A DNA stretch of 64,000 nt, taken from Deltaproteobacteria bacterium. Its GTDB lineage: Bacteria; Desulfobacterota; GWC2-55-46. The stretch is from positions 23,922-87,921 of the forward strand of contig JACRNL010000004.1 of the NCBI GenBank assembly GCA_016234935.1, in the 5' to 3' direction. Below the pieces are notes generated by a model that did no database searches, had not been told where the DNA came from, and saw nothing but the letters and a program-made list of their open reading frames with translations. Positions 18,057 through 28,081 of this stretch are shown here, piece after piece. The position numbers and the translations under genes were made by a program. Each line of letters begins with the position of its first letter. The stretch's first letter is position 1.

Positions 18057-19112
18057 ATGACGGCGCGCAAAAGTCTTGATGAACTTGCCTCTCTGACGGG
18101 CGGACGCGTGCAGGGGGACGGCGGAGCGGTCATCACCGGCATACTCCCGGTGGAAGAGGCGCGCCCCGGCGACATCGCGTTCATCGCCGGAAAAAGGCAG
18201 TTGAAGCTCCTGAAAGACTGCCGCGCCTCAGCCCTGATAGTAAAGGACGGAGAATTTGCCGAAGGCTCTTTCCCTGCCGGGGTCAATCTGCTGCTTGTTA
18301 AAAACCCCTACCTTGCGTTCGCCAAATGCCTGGAGGTCTTGCGGCCTCAAAGCGCCAAAGAGCCGGGGATACATGAAAGGGCCGTGGTCCATCCGGGCGC
18401 GGCCATCGGGAAGGCAGTTTCGATACAGGCCTGCGCGGTCATCGAAGAAGGCGCCGTTGTCGGCGACCGCGCGGTTATCTACCCAGGCGCATACGTCGCA
18501 AGGGGCGCGGTCATCGGCGAAGATGCCGTCATTTACTCCGGCGTTACCGTCAGGGAGGACTGCATTATAGGGAAACGTGTTATTATACACTCAAACTCCG
18601 TCATCGGCAGCGACGGCTTCGGCTACGCAAGGGACGGGGCAAAGTATTACAAAATCCCGCAGACGGGCGTCGTCCGGATAGAAGACGACGTCGAGATAGG
18701 CGCGTGCTGCGCCGTGGACAGGGCAACGCTTGGCGAGACGGTCATAGGCAGGGGCACAAAAATAGACAACCTCGTTCAGATAGCACACAACGTGAAGGTC
18801 GGACAGGACACCGTGATAGTAGCGCAGGTTGGCGTGGCCGGCTCCGCTACGATAGGGAGCAGGGTGCAGATAGGCGGACAGGCCGGAATCGCCGGACACA
18901 TCGAGCTGGGCGACGAAGCGATGATAGGCGCGCAGGCCGGAGTGGCAGGAGACGTCCCAAAAGGCTCCGTGATGTCGGGCTACCCCGCTATCCCGCACGG
19001 CGATTGGCTCAGGGCGTCTACCGTTTTCACAAAACTGCCTGAGATGAAAAAAAAACTCGCCGAGCTTGAAAAACTCATCAGGGAGATTGAAGGCTCTAAA
19101 AAAGAGCCTTGA
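18057..19112 (+). CDS. lpxD: UDP-3-O-acylglucosamine N-acyltransferase
   Basis: 351 residues. An N-terminal uridine-binding domain (1-100) is followed by a left-handed beta-helix of hexapeptide repeats (about 105-320). The catalytic His lies in [12 protein letters not shown], and [10 protein letters not shown] matches the LpxD substrate loop. A C-terminal helix follows. It adds the second acyl chain in lipid A synthesis. The start is 9 bp after skp. Confidence 0.95.
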   Translation: MTARKSLDELASLTGGRVQGDGGAVITGILPVEEARPGDIAFIAGKRQLKLLKDCRASALIVKDGEFAEGSFPAGVNLLLVKNPYLAFAKCLEVLRPQSAKEPGIHERAVVHPGAAIGKAVSIQACAVIEEGAVVGDRAVIYPGAYVARGAVIGEDAVIYSGVTVREDCIIGKRVIIHSNSVIGSDGFGYARDGAKYYKIPQTGVVRIEDDVEIGACCAVDRATLGETVIGRGTKIDNLVQIAHNVKVGQDTVIVAQVGVAGSATIGSRVQIGGQAGIAGHIELGDEAMIGAQAGVAGDVPKGSVMSGYPAIPHGDWLRASTVFTKLPEMKKKLAELEKLIREIEGSKKEP

Positions 19113-19140
19113 CCGAAGGCCGCGCGCAGCCTGAGCGCCC

Positions 19141-19206
19141 CCGCCCTACCCTCCCCCATCAAGGGGGAGAAGATAAGGAAGGGGCTGAGCCCCCTCAGGG
19201 GGTCAT
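19141..19206. repeat. CTCCCCC/GGGGG repeat between lpxD and fabZ
   Basis: CTCCCCCATCAAGGGGGAG is followed by GGGGCTGAGCCCCCTCAGGG. It is GC-rich and palindromic, in the same family as 13979-14028. It is non-coding but open in frame with fabZ, which is why fabZ could be wrongly extended. Confidence 0.55.
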
Positions 19207-19228
19207 CCCAAAACGTCAAGGAGACGTC

Positions 19229-19657
19229 ATGATAGACATTAAGGAGATAGAAAGCATCCTCCCGCACCGCTATCCTTTTCTCCTCATCGACAGGATAGTC
19301 GAGCTGGAAGCAGGCAAATTCGCAAAGGGCATCAAGAACGTAACCATAAACGAGCCGTTCTTCCAGGGCCACTTCCCCGGACACCCGATAATGCCGGGGG
19401 TGCTCCTTATCGAAGCCATGGCGCAGGTCGGAGGCGTCCTTGCCTTCAAGTCCGCCTCAGTCGCCAACAAGGTCGTCTACTTCATGGGCATAGACAAGGC
19501 AAGATTCCGCAAACCCGTATTCCCCGGCGACACCGTGGAACTCCACGTAAACGTCCTGAAATGCAGGGGCACGATATGGATATTCAAGGCAGAGGCGTTC
19601 GTCGCCGGCAACCTCGTCGCAGAAGCCGAGCTTATGGCGACGATAATGGAAAAATGA
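19229..19657 (+). CDS. fabZ: 3-hydroxyacyl-[acyl-carrier-protein] dehydratase FabZ
   Basis: 142 residues from ATG 19229, chosen because AAGGAG lies 6 bp upstream and the family begins there ([18 protein letters not shown]). Hot-dog fold with catalytic His in [11 protein letters not shown] and Glu in LIEAMAQ. It dehydrates 3-hydroxyacyl-ACP. Its place between lpxD and lpxA is widely conserved, as both pathways share 3-hydroxyacyl-ACP. Confidence 0.96.
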   Translation: MIDIKEIESILPHRYPFLLIDRIVELEAGKFAKGIKNVTINEPFFQGHFPGHPIMPGVLLIEAMAQVGGVLAFKSASVANKVVYFMGIDKARFRKPVFPGDTVELHVNVLKCRGTIWIFKAEAFVAGNLVAEAELMATIMEK

Positions 19658-19699
19658 CTTTTACACAGCCATACCACCGATAGGAAGGCAACGCTATTT

Positions 19700-20551
19700 A
19701 TGAATAAAACGAATCCAAAAGAGGTCACGATAGACCCGACCGCCATTGTGCACCCGTCGGCCCAGCTCGATACGAGCGTAAAAGTCGGCCCGTTCGCCGT
19801 CATCGGCGAGGACGTTCGCATAGGCAAAAACACCGTCATAGATTCCCACGTCGTGATAGACAAATGGACGACCATCGGGGCCCGCTGCTCCATCTTCCCG
19901 TTCGTGTCCATAGGCGCGGCGCCGCAGGATCTTGGCTATAAGGGCGAAAAGACCGAGGTCATAATAGGCGACAACAACGTCATAAGGGAGTTCGTCACCA
20001 TACACAGGGCCACAACCAAGGAACAGAGAAAGACCGTGTGCGGAAGCTCCAACCTCCTCATGAACTACGTCCACATCGCCCACGACTGCCGCATCGGCTC
20101 AAACATCATCATGGCGAACGCCGCCACGCTCGCCGGACACGTGAGCATAGACGACTACGCCATAATCGGCGGCCTTGTCGCCATCCACCAGTTCGTGAGG
20201 ATCGGCGCATACTGCATCATCGGCGGCGCCTCGGCGGTGAGTAAAGACATCCCGCCCTACGTCATGGCCGTCGGCAACAGGGCGAAACTCTACGGCCTTA
20301 ACGCCGTGGGCCTTCGCAGAAAGGGTTTTTCCAGGCAGGAACTCGACGAAATAAAGCGGGCATACCATATAGTCTTCAGGTCTTCCCTCGGCATACAGGA
20401 GGCCGCGGATTTGCTCAAAAAGGAGCTGCCGGACTCGCTTCACGCGAGCCGCTTTGCCGCATTTTTGCATGACTCAAAAAGAGGACTGGCCCGCGAAAGG
20501 GTCAAGAGAAAGGGCGAACAGCCCGATGGCGGGAACGATGAAGAGGGTTAA
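19700..20551 (+). CDS. lpxA: UDP-N-acetylglucosamine acyltransferase LpxA
   Basis: 283 residues. Hexapeptide beta-helix (about 10-195) with the catalytic His in NYVHIAHDCRIGSN, then a C-terminal helical domain (about 205-270). It transfers 3-hydroxyacyl from ACP to UDP-GlcNAc, the first step of lipid A synthesis. The 3' end overlaps the next gene by about 26 bp. Because a GnnA-like oxidoreductase gene follows, an amide-specific LpxA acting on UDP-GlcN(3N) is possible but unproven. Confidence 0.95.
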   Translation: MNKTNPKEVTIDPTAIVHPSAQLDTSVKVGPFAVIGEDVRIGKNTVIDSHVVIDKWTTIGARCSIFPFVSIGAAPQDLGYKGEKTEVIIGDNNVIREFVTIHRATTKEQRKTVCGSSNLLMNYVHIAHDCRIGSNIIMANAATLAGHVSIDDYAIIGGLVAIHQFVRIGAYCIIGGASAVSKDIPPYVMAVGNRAKLYGLNAVGLRRKGFSRQELDEIKRAYHIVFRSSLGIQEAADLLKKELPDSLHASRFAAFLHDSKRGLARERVKRKGEQPDGGNDEEG

Positions 20552-21491
20552 GACGGCCGTCATAGGCGTAGGCCATCTCGGCAGGTTTCACGCGCAAAAA
20601 TACGCGATCCTGCCCGAAGCCGAGCTTGTCGGCGTAGCGGACGCCAGCTTTGAAAGGGCCGCCGCGGTCGCCGCGGAGACAGGGACAAAGGCGTTTACGT
20701 CATACAGGGATCTTTTCAGCCTTGTCGACGCGGTAAGCGTCGCCACGCCGACAGACAGCCATTTTTCCATCGGCATGGACTTCTTGTCAAGGGGCGTAGA
20801 CGTCCTGATGGAAAAGCCCGTCACGAGCGCCGCCAAAGAGGCGCGCCTCCTCATCGAAGAGGCGGACAAACACAAGGCCATCCTTCAAGTCGGCCACATC
20901 GAGAGGTTTAACCCCGCGATAACGGCCCTTGAAGGCAGGCTTAAAGACCCGGTCTACATAGAATGCGCGCGCGAATCCGTCTTTCCGAACAGGAGCTCCG
21001 ACGTTGACGTCATTCTAGATCTGATGATACACGACATAGACGTCGTGCTGAGCCTCGTAAAGTCGGAGATAACGGAAGTCCAAGCGGCGGGCGTTGCCGT
21101 GCTGACCGACAGGGCGGACGTCGCCAGCGCGAGGCTTTGCTTCAGGAACGGCTGCGTGGCGGTCTTTGCCGCCAACAGGGCCGCGAAGGACCGCGTTAGA
21201 AAGATCGCCATATATCAAAAGGACGGCTACTTCTCAGCCGACTACGCAAGCCAGCTGCTTGCGTTTTCCAGAGTGGCGCGCTCCGCCGGCGCCTCTTTTG
21301 GCGCGCTGGTCCGCGCGGATATACCCATCGAAAAAAAGGACACCCTTCTTGAAGAGATCAGGTCCTTTGTAAAATGCTCCGCCCAAAGGTCTGTTCCGGT
21401 CGTCTCAGGGGCCGACGCCCTCAGGGCGCTTGAGGCCGCCGGGCGCATACAGGAGGCAATGGCCTTCCATCATGGGCCGGAGCGGCTTTAA
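20526..21491 (+). CDS. Gfo/Idh/MocA-family oxidoreductase in the lipid A operon
   Basis: 322 residues from ATG 20526. ATG at 20538, just before KRVKTAVIGVGHLG, is an alternative. The N-terminal Rossmann domain has GVGHLGRFH and the MEKPVT motif with conserved Lys near residue 95. The C-terminal dehydrogenase domain has the LDLMIHDIDVV helix. The same family includes GnnA, which oxidises UDP-GlcNAc for diamino lipid A, and genes of this type often lie between lpxA and lpxB. No GnnB aminotransferase gene is seen in the window, so the substrate remains open. Confidence 0.85.
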   Translation: MAGTMKRVKTAVIGVGHLGRFHAQKYAILPEAELVGVADASFERAAAVAAETGTKAFTSYRDLFSLVDAVSVATPTDSHFSIGMDFLSRGVDVLMEKPVTSAAKEARLLIEEADKHKAILQVGHIERFNPAITALEGRLKDPVYIECARESVFPNRSSDVDVILDLMIHDIDVVLSLVKSEITEVQAAGVAVLTDRADVASARLCFRNGCVAVFAANRAAKDRVRKIAIYQKDGYFSADYASQLLAFSRVARSAGASFGALVRADIPIEKKDTLLEEIRSFVKCSAQRSVPVVSGADALRALEAAGRIQEAMAFHHGPERL

Positions 21492-21652
21492 AAGCCGCAT
21501 TCAACCTCAAAGCGCAGCTAATTCCGGAAACCGCATGCATACCCTTTCCCTTGCGGCAGCCGGGGCTTCTTGCTTGAATTTTACCGATACGAAAACGATT
21601 TACCGCAACCTCAAGCCAGTCTCTGACTTTTCGTCCCCGGAATGACTAAAAA

Positions 21653-22822
21653 ATGACTAAAAACATCTTCATAGTGAGCGGAGAGGCGTCCGGCGACCTG
21701 CACGGCGCGTCGCTTATGCGCGCCCTACAAAGGCTGATGCCCGGCATCAAGGCCGCCGGCATGGGCGGCCCAAGGATGCGGGAGGCCGGCCTTACCGGCC
21801 TTGACTCAAAAGAGGTCTCGGTTGTCGGCATCACAGAGGTCGTCGCAAAGCTGCCGCAGCTGTTAAGGGCGTTCAGGGAACTGAAAAAGCTGCTCATGAA
21901 CGGCAGATTCGACGCCGTCATCCTCATAGACTTCCCGGACTTCAACCTGCGCTTTGCCAGGGCCGCCAAGAAAACCGGCGTCCCTATAATATATTACATA
22001 AGCCCGCAGGTCTGGGCGTGGAGAAGGGGCCGGGTCAGGAAGATAGCCGCCCTTGTTGACAAAATGCTCGTGGTCTTTCCGTTCGAGGAGGATATATACA
22101 GGCAGGCAGGCGTTGACGTCGAATACGTCGGCCACCCGCTCTACGCCGCCGCCGTATGTCCGCTCACAAAGGGCGAGGCGCGCGCAAAGCTCGGCCTGGC
22201 CGGCGAGGAAACCGTCATCGCGCTTCTGCCCGGAAGCAGGACGGCTGAGATACGACGCCTCCTGCCCCTGATGCTGGAAGCGGCCCCTCTCATCGAAAAA
22301 CGGCTGGGCAGAAAAACGGCGTTCATCCTTCCCGCGGCGGACTCTGCGGAAGACGCGCTCCTTGACGACATCTTAAAGGCATCTCCCGTTCCCGTGAAGG
22401 TGCTCAAAAAAGAGACATACACCGCCCTGAGGGCGTCGGACGCGGCTGTGACAGCCTCAGGCACGGCTACGCTTGAAACCGCGCTCATAGGGACGCCGAT
22501 GGTCATCGTCTACAAGATATCCCCTCTCACATACGCGATAGCGCGGATGCTGATAAGCATTAAGGACATGGGCCTGCCGAATATCGTCGCGGGGAGACGC
22601 GTGGTAAGGGAACTCGTGCAGGACACTGTGACCCCTGTGAATATCGCCGGGGAGATCGCCGATATATTGACCGATTCCACGAAAAAAAATGGTATAATTA
22701 AAGATTACGGCGAGATACGCGGGAAGCTTGCGGCCTCCGGGCCGGGCATTGCCGTTGACAGGGCCGCGGCCGCCGTATTCAAGGTGATAAACAGACATGG
22801 AACAGATAAAAGACAGCGCTGA
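21653..22822 (+). CDS. lpxB: Lipid-A-disaccharide synthase
   Basis: 389 residues, GT19 fold. The N-terminus IFIVSGEASGDLHGASLM is diagnostic. AAGMGGPRMREAG, ISPQVWAWRRGRV and the C-terminal SGTATLETAL are also conserved. It condenses UDP-diacyl-GlcN with lipid X. The start lies in an 11-bp tandem repeat (ATGACTAAAAA twice). The first ATG (21642) runs into a stop after four codons, so 21653 is used. Confidence 0.95.
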   Translation: MTKNIFIVSGEASGDLHGASLMRALQRLMPGIKAAGMGGPRMREAGLTGLDSKEVSVVGITEVVAKLPQLLRAFRELKKLLMNGRFDAVILIDFPDFNLRFARAAKKTGVPIIYYISPQVWAWRRGRVRKIAALVDKMLVVFPFEEDIYRQAGVDVEYVGHPLYAAAVCPLTKGEARAKLGLAGEETVIALLPGSRTAEIRRLLPLMLEAAPLIEKRLGRKTAFILPAADSAEDALLDDILKASPVPVKVLKKETYTALRASDAAVTASGTATLETALIGTPMVIVYKISPLTYAIARMLISIKDMGLPNIVAGRRVVRELVQDTVTPVNIAGEIADILTDSTKKNGIIKDYGEIRGKLAASGPGIAVDRAAAAVFKVINRHGTDKRQR

Positions 22823-23177
22823 AAAACCAAAGAGGCCGCTGATCATCTCTATCATATGCATACTTAACTTCATCTCCTTGCCGTTTTACTTCGCCATGCT
22901 CACGAACCCTGAGACCAAGGCGGCCCTTGAGAAGGACTACGGCTCCGCCTACGTGCCGACGGCCTTCGTTCTGGCCGCCTTCAGCACGGTGGCCATCATG
23001 GGGCTCTGGCGGATGAAAAGGTGGGGGGTCTGCGTCTTTACCGCCGCGGGGATAATCGGGCTGCTATACGACCTCTTTTACATCGCGTCAGATAAAACGC
23101 CGACGAACCTGCTCAGCTATCTTTTTGAGATATTGTTTATAACCATCATTATCGCGCATTACAAAAAAATGACATGA
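22797..23177 (+). CDS. Small membrane protein between lpxB and msbA
   Basis: 126 residues with about four predicted membrane helices (near 15-33, 50-68, 75-93, 100-120) and a short Lys-rich N-terminus. It overlaps lpxB by 26 bp and msbA by 4 bp, so translation is probably coupled. I recognise no family. Its position suggests a role in, or simple co-expression with, lipid A export. Confidence 0.7.
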   Translation: MEQIKDSAEKPKRPLIISIICILNFISLPFYFAMLTNPETKAALEKDYGSAYVPTAFVLAAFSTVAIMGLWRMKRWGVCVFTAAGIIGLLYDLFYIASDKTPTNLLSYLFEILFITIIIAHYKKMT

Positions 23178-24955
23178 ACCTCTACATCCGCCTTTTAAAA
23201 CTCCTGCCGCCATACAGGGGGCAGTTCATCCTCGCCTTCATAAGCATGATCGGTTTTGCCGTGTCAAACGGCGCCATGGCCTATCTTATCGGCCCGGTCA
23301 TGCAGTTCCTCTTCTCCGGCAAGGCCGGAGCCGAAGAGCCGGTAAAACTCATCCCGTTTGAGATCTTTTCCATACCCAAAGACAGGATGATGGTCGCCAT
23401 CCCGATAGCCATCATAGTCGTGGCGCTCGTAAAGGGCCTCAGCTCATACGGGCAGTCCTACTTCATGGGCTGTGTCGGGTACGGGGTGGTGCGCGACATA
23501 AGAAATAAGCTCCACAACCACATCCTTGAGCTGCCTATAAATTTTTTCAGCAATACGCCCACCGGCGTCCTGATGTCGCGCCTGACGAACGACGTGAACC
23601 TCATCCAGTCCGCCACGAGCGAAGCCGTCTCCACGGTCTTGAAGCAGAGCCTCACCATCATCGTCCTTGCCGGCGTGGTCATAAGCCTTGACTGGAAGCT
23701 CGCCCTTGCCGCGTCCGTCGCCCTTCCCCTTTCGGCATATCCCATGAGAAGGCTGGGCAAGCGCATGAAGAAGATATCCACGCAGGGGCAGGTGACCATG
23801 GGCGCGATGACGGCCCTTTTGCATGAGGCCATCGCCGGCATAAGAATAGTAAAGGCATTCTGCATGGAAGGATATGAGTCCCTGAGGTTTCAAAAGGAAA
23901 ACGAGAGCTTCAGGAAAAACCAGATCAAGACGCTGAAGGTCCGCGCCGTCTCGTCGCCCCTCATGGAGACCTTCGGCGCGGTGGGCTTTGCCGTGACCAT
24001 CTGGTACGCGGCATACAGGATAAGCCACGGCACGCTGAGGCCCGAGACGTTCATATCCTTTTTCGCCTCTGTAATCATGTTCTACCAGCCCATAAAGGCC
24101 CTTAACGGCGTGAACCTCAACATCCAGCAGGGCCTTGCCGCGGCCGCGCGCGTCTTTGACGTCATAGACATTGAAAAAGAAGCGGCCGCCCCTGACGGCG
24201 CGGCAACGGGCGGGAAGGAGCTTGCCGGCATCAACGATTCCATAGAATTCAGGGACGTATCCTTCCGCTACGGCGGCGATTACGTGCTCGCCGGCGTCAA
24301 CCTCAAGGTCAGGCGCGGCGAGGTCATAGCCATAGTCGGAAGCTCAGGGGCCGGGAAGACCACCTTCGTCAACCTCCTTCCGAGGTTCTACGACGTAACC
24401 GGCGGGAGCATCCTTTTTGACGGCGCGGACGCCAGGGAATTTACGCTTAAATCGCTGAGATCGCAGATAGCCATAGTCTCCCAGCACGTGGTGCTTTTCA
24501 ACGACAGCGTGAAAAGAAACATCGCCTACGGCGACTACCGGAGGACGGACGCGGAGATAATCGCCGCGGCAAAGGCGGCAAACGCGCATGAGTTTATCTT
24601 GAGGCTCCCGGCGGGTTATGATACGCTCATCGGCGAAGGCGGCGTCAGGCTCTCCGGCGGCGAAAGGCAGCGCCTTTCCATAGCGCGGGCCATCCTCAAA
24701 AACGCGCCAGTACTCATACTGGACGAAGCTACGTCATCGCTTGACACGGAGAGCGAACACGAGGTGCAAACCGGGCTTGGCAACCTCATGGAAGGCCGCA
24801 CTACCTTTGTCATCGCCCACCGCCTCTCTACCGTGAGGAACGCCGACCGCATCATCGTCTTTTCAGGCGGCGGCATAAAGGAGACGGGCAGGCACGAAGA
24901 GCTTCTAACGCGCGAAGGCGAATACCACAGGCTCTATTCAATGCAGTTCAAATAA
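23174..24955 (+). CDS. msbA: Lipid A export ATP-binding/permease protein MsbA
   Basis: 593 residues. A six-helix type 1 ABC exporter domain (about 15-320) is fused to an ATPase domain with Walker A GSSGAGKTT, signature LSGGERQRLSIARA, Walker B PVLILDEATSSLD and the H-loop IAHRLSTV. It flips lipid A-core across the inner membrane. Its location among lpxB, waaA, lpxK and lpxL supports MsbA over other exporters. Confidence 0.94.
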   Translation: MNLYIRLLKLLPPYRGQFILAFISMIGFAVSNGAMAYLIGPVMQFLFSGKAGAEEPVKLIPFEIFSIPKDRMMVAIPIAIIVVALVKGLSSYGQSYFMGCVGYGVVRDIRNKLHNHILELPINFFSNTPTGVLMSRLTNDVNLIQSATSEAVSTVLKQSLTIIVLAGVVISLDWKLALAASVALPLSAYPMRRLGKRMKKISTQGQVTMGAMTALLHEAIAGIRIVKAFCMEGYESLRFQKENESFRKNQIKTLKVRAVSSPLMETFGAVGFAVTIWYAAYRISHGTLRPETFISFFASVIMFYQPIKALNGVNLNIQQGLAAAARVFDVIDIEKEAAAPDGAATGGKELAGINDSIEFRDVSFRYGGDYVLAGVNLKVRRGEVIAIVGSSGAGKTTFVNLLPRFYDVTGGSILFDGADAREFTLKSLRSQIAIVSQHVVLFNDSVKRNIAYGDYRRTDAEIIAAAKAANAHEFILRLPAGYDTLIGEGGVRLSGGERQRLSIARAILKNAPVLILDEATSSLDTESEHEVQTGLGNLMEGRTTFVIAHRLSTVRNADRIIVFSGGGIKETGRHEELLTREGEYHRLYSMQFK

Positions 24956-24967
24956 GGCAGGCGGACG

Positions 24968-25629
24968 ATGCTTAAAAAAATATCCGGCGCCGCCGGCGCC
25001 GCGCTTATCCCGGTTATCGCGAGCGGCCTCATAAGGCTCATCGCCGCGACCATGCGCATCAGCTGCGTCCATTTCGACGAATACCGGAGCGCGCTCAAGC
25101 AGGGCCGCCAGCACATCCTGACCTTCTGGCATGGAAGGCTCATGATGATGCCGCACGCGTACCGCGGCGGCAAGGGCATCACAATCCTCGTCAGCCAGAG
25201 CAGGGACGGGGAGCTTGTCTCAAGGACGGTCAGGCGGCTTGGCATCGAGTCCGTGCGCGGCTCATCCACCCGCGGATGGCTCGGCGGGATCAAGGGACTT
25301 TTAAAGGCCGCGCAAAGCGGACGCGACCTCGCCATAACTCCGGACGGCCCAAAGGGGCCGCGCTATAAGGCGCAGATGGGCGTTATCCAGATAGCGCGCG
25401 CAACCGGCCTTCCCGTCTTCCCCCTGGCCTTCGGCGCTTCAAAAAAAAAACATTCGGCAGCTGGGATTCCTTTATAATGCCATACCCCTTTTCCAGGGGG
25501 GTCTTTATAGCCGCTCCGCCGATAAGCGTGCGCGCTCAAGCAACGCCGGAAGAAATGGAAGAAGCGCGCTCGGCGCTTGAACGGACGCTTAACGCGATAA
25601 CGGCAGAGGCGGACAACTATTTTTCATAA
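24968..25629 (+). pseudogene. DUF374 lysophospholipid acyltransferase-like gene with frameshift at A10
   Basis: The first frame (24968-25477) has the DUF374 motifs HILTFWHGRLMMMPH and ITPDGPKGPRYKAQMGV, then stops at 25477 soon after a run of ten A (25441-25450). Reading one extra A continues in frame as TFGSWDSFIMPYPFSRG and on to a stop at 25629, giving a normal-length protein of about 220 residues. This is a true frameshift, transcriptional slippage on A10, or a base-call error. DUF374 proteins are thought to acylate lipid A or precursors, which fits the neighbours msbA and waaA. Confidence 0.85.
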
Positions 25630-25667
25630 ACGGGACGCCGCGTCAAGCCGCGGCCTGATATCTATAA

Positions 25668-26948
25668 ATGAAATATGTCCTCTACGACGTCATCCTTCAC
25701 GTCTCCCTTTTAGTCACGCTCCCCTATTTTTTTATCAAGATGCTCACCGCGCGCAAGTACCGCGAAGGCATCACGGAGCGTCTCGGTTTCATACGCGCCC
25801 AAAAGCTGAAAGGTCTTTCAGGCGGCCCCGTGCTTTGGGCGCATGCAGTGTCCGTCGGCGAGACGCGGGCCGTAATGCCGCTTCTCAGGCTCTTCAAGCA
25901 GCGGCATCCCGCGGTGAAGATCGCCTTTTCCACGGTCACGCAGACCGGCAACAGGGTGGCCGCCAAGGAAGGCGCGGGCATCATTGACGCCCTTTTTTAC
26001 TTCCCCTTCGACCTTTCGTGGACGGTAAAGGGCGCAATAAAAAAAACAAGGCCCAAGGTCTTTTTAACCGTTGAAAAGGAGATCTGGCCTAATCTTTTCC
26101 TCCATTTAAACCGGTTAAAAACGCCGGTCATCATGGTGAACGGCACCATTTCCGAGAGGTCATGCAGGAGGTTCATCCGTTTCGGCTTTTTCTTCCGGGG
26201 GGTTTTCGGCATGATGCAGGCATTTTGCGCCCGGACGCCGGAGGATATGAAGCGGGCCGTAAATGCCGGCGTGAAAAAAGACAGCGCCTTTTTGACGGGC
26301 AATATAAAGTTCGACATCAGGCCGCCGGAGGTCAATGCCTCCTCGCTGGACGCGCTTAAAAAAGCGCTGGGCCTGAAGGCCGGCGACAGGGTGATAGTGG
26401 CCGGAAGCACGCACCGGGGAGAGGAAGAAATTATCCTGTCCGCGTTCAAGGCGCTCTCAGCTGAATTAAAGGGATTAAAACTCATCCTCGCGCCGAGACA
26501 TCCGGAAAGATTCAACGAGGCCGAGGCCGTTGTCAAAAAGAGCGGCCTGTCCTGGGCAAGGCGCAGCAGCGGGACCGGCGCCGACGTCGTCATCCTTGAC
26601 ACCATCGGAGAGCTGATGACGGTCTATTCCTTCGCGGACGCGGCCATCGTCGGAGGCAGCTTCGTGGAAGGCATAGGCGGACATAACCTGCTTGAGCCCG
26701 CCCTGCTTGGCAAGCCCGTCGTCTGCGGCCCTTATCTGACGACGTATCTCAACATGGCGGAAATGCTCGAAGCGGCGGGCGGGGGTTTGCGGACAGAGGC
26801 AACCGGCCCGGCCATAGCCGGCGCGCTCAGGAAACTTTTAAACGACGAACAGCTCAGGCTGAGGACAGGCAATGCCGCCAGCGCGGCGGTCAAGGCGAAC
26901 AGGGGCGCGGTTCAAAAAACGCTGGATGTGATTGAACGGTATTTTTAG
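25668..26948 (+). CDS. waaA: 3-deoxy-D-manno-octulosonic acid (Kdo) transferase
   Basis: 426 residues. An N-terminal membrane anchor (about 1-25) is followed by two Rossmann-like GT-B domains with the conserved GGPVLWAHAVSVGETRA, VEKEIWPNL, GSTHRGEE, APRHPER and EGIGGHNLLEPA motifs. It adds Kdo to lipid A precursor at the cytoplasmic face. It falls between the DUF374 gene and lpxK. Confidence 0.95.
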   Translation: MKYVLYDVILHVSLLVTLPYFFIKMLTARKYREGITERLGFIRAQKLKGLSGGPVLWAHAVSVGETRAVMPLLRLFKQRHPAVKIAFSTVTQTGNRVAAKEGAGIIDALFYFPFDLSWTVKGAIKKTRPKVFLTVEKEIWPNLFLHLNRLKTPVIMVNGTISERSCRRFIRFGFFFRGVFGMMQAFCARTPEDMKRAVNAGVKKDSAFLTGNIKFDIRPPEVNASSLDALKKALGLKAGDRVIVAGSTHRGEEEIILSAFKALSAELKGLKLILAPRHPERFNEAEAVVKKSGLSWARRSSGTGADVVILDTIGELMTVYSFADAAIVGGSFVEGIGGHNLLEPALLGKPVVCGPYLTTYLNMAEMLEAAGGGLRTEATGPAIAGALRKLLNDEQLRLRTGNAASAAVKANRGAVQKTLDVIERYF

Positions 26949-26998
26949 AGCGCGGAGCCGGGCTTTAGCCTTGCCATGCGTTTCAAACTATCAGGCAT

Positions 26999-28081
26999 AT
27001 GGCATCTTTCCTGCAAAAAAATATCAAGCGATGGATGAGCGAGCCGGGCCGGGGGGGGCTTGCTCACATCATACTTTACTGCCTTTCCCTTGCTTACGGC
27101 CTCGCCGTCTCCGTCAGGCTAAGGCTATACGGCCTCGGTATATTGAGCACCAAAAGGCTTCCATGCAAGGTAATCTCCATCGGCAACATCACGGCCGGAG
27201 GCAGCGGCAAGACGCCGATGGCCATCCACGTTGCCGGACTTCTGAAAAAGCGGGGAGAGCGCGTTACGGTTTTAAGCAGGGGCTATGGCCGCGCCAGCTC
27301 AGGCGTTTTAACGGTTTCAGACGGTAAGAATATTCTCCTTGGGCCGCGGGAGGCCGGGGATGAGCCGTATCTAATGGCAACGCGCCTCAAAGGCGTGCCG
27401 GTGGTTGTCGGTGAAGACCGCGCAGAGGCCGGCCTATTCGCCATCCGGAAGTTTAATCCTGCGTGCATTATCCTCGATGACGGCTTTCAGCATTTGAGGC
27501 TTGAACGGGACCTTAATATTCTGCTCGTTGACGCTCAGGCCGGCTTTGGCAACGGCTTTTTACTGCCGCGCGGGATACTGCGCGAACCGTTGTCCGCCGT
27601 AAAAAGGGCGTCAATTACCATGGTGAAAGGCAGTGGTCTTGGAGACAACACCGCTGATATCATACACCGGTCTGGCAAGTCTGTCGTTAAATTCAACTAT
27701 AAACCAAACTGCCTTACGCATCTAAGCGGCAATCAGACGCTGCCCCTTACGAGCCTTAAGGGCAAGCGCGTTATTGCGATTGCAGGCATTGCCAACCCGG
27801 AATCTTTCTTTTCGACGCTCAGGAGGCTGAATGCCGAAATTGTTAAAACCATCATTTTCCCTGACCATCACGCATATTCAAAAGCCGATATTCTCAAAAT
27901 CGAAGCGCTGAAAAAGGCCGCACCTGACGCGGATATTATCATCACAACCGAAAAGGACGGGGTCAAGCTGAAGGGCCTTGTTGACAGGAGGCTTGGAATT
28001 TACGCCCTCTCCATTGATGTCTGGATCGAGGACAGGATGGAATTTGAAAAAGCCTTCTCCTTTCTAAAGGAAGACCGGTGA
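26999..28081 (+). CDS. lpxK: Tetraacyldisaccharide 4'-kinase
   Basis: 360 residues. An N-terminal membrane-associated helix (about 20-42), P-loop ITAGGSGKTPM, then SRGYGR, ILDDGFQHLRLERD (catalytic DDGFQH) and ITTEKDGVKL near the C-terminus. It phosphorylates the 4' position of the lipid A disaccharide. It overlaps lpxL by 4 bp. Confidence 0.95.
   Translation: MASFLQKNIKRWMSEPGRGGLAHIILYCLSLAYGLAVSVRLRLYGLGILSTKRLPCKVISIGNITAGGSGKTPMAIHVAGLLKKRGERVTVLSRGYGRASSGVLTVSDGKNILLGPREAGDEPYLMATRLKGVPVVVGEDRAEAGLFAIRKFNPACIILDDGFQHLRLERDLNILLVDAQAGFGNGFLLPRGILREPLSAVKRASITMVKGSGLGDNTADIIHRSGKSVVKFNYKPNCLTHLSGNQTLPLTSLKGKRVIAIAGIANPESFFSTLRRLNAEIVKTIIFPDHHAYSKADILKIEALKKAAPDADIIITTEKDGVKLKGLVDRRLGIYALSIDVWIEDRMEFEKAFSFLKEDR

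Noticed and set aside
19109..19228. N-terminal extension of FabZ
   Set aside because: Encoded by an intergenic palindromic repeat. ATG 19229 has a strong ribosome-binding site and matches the family start.
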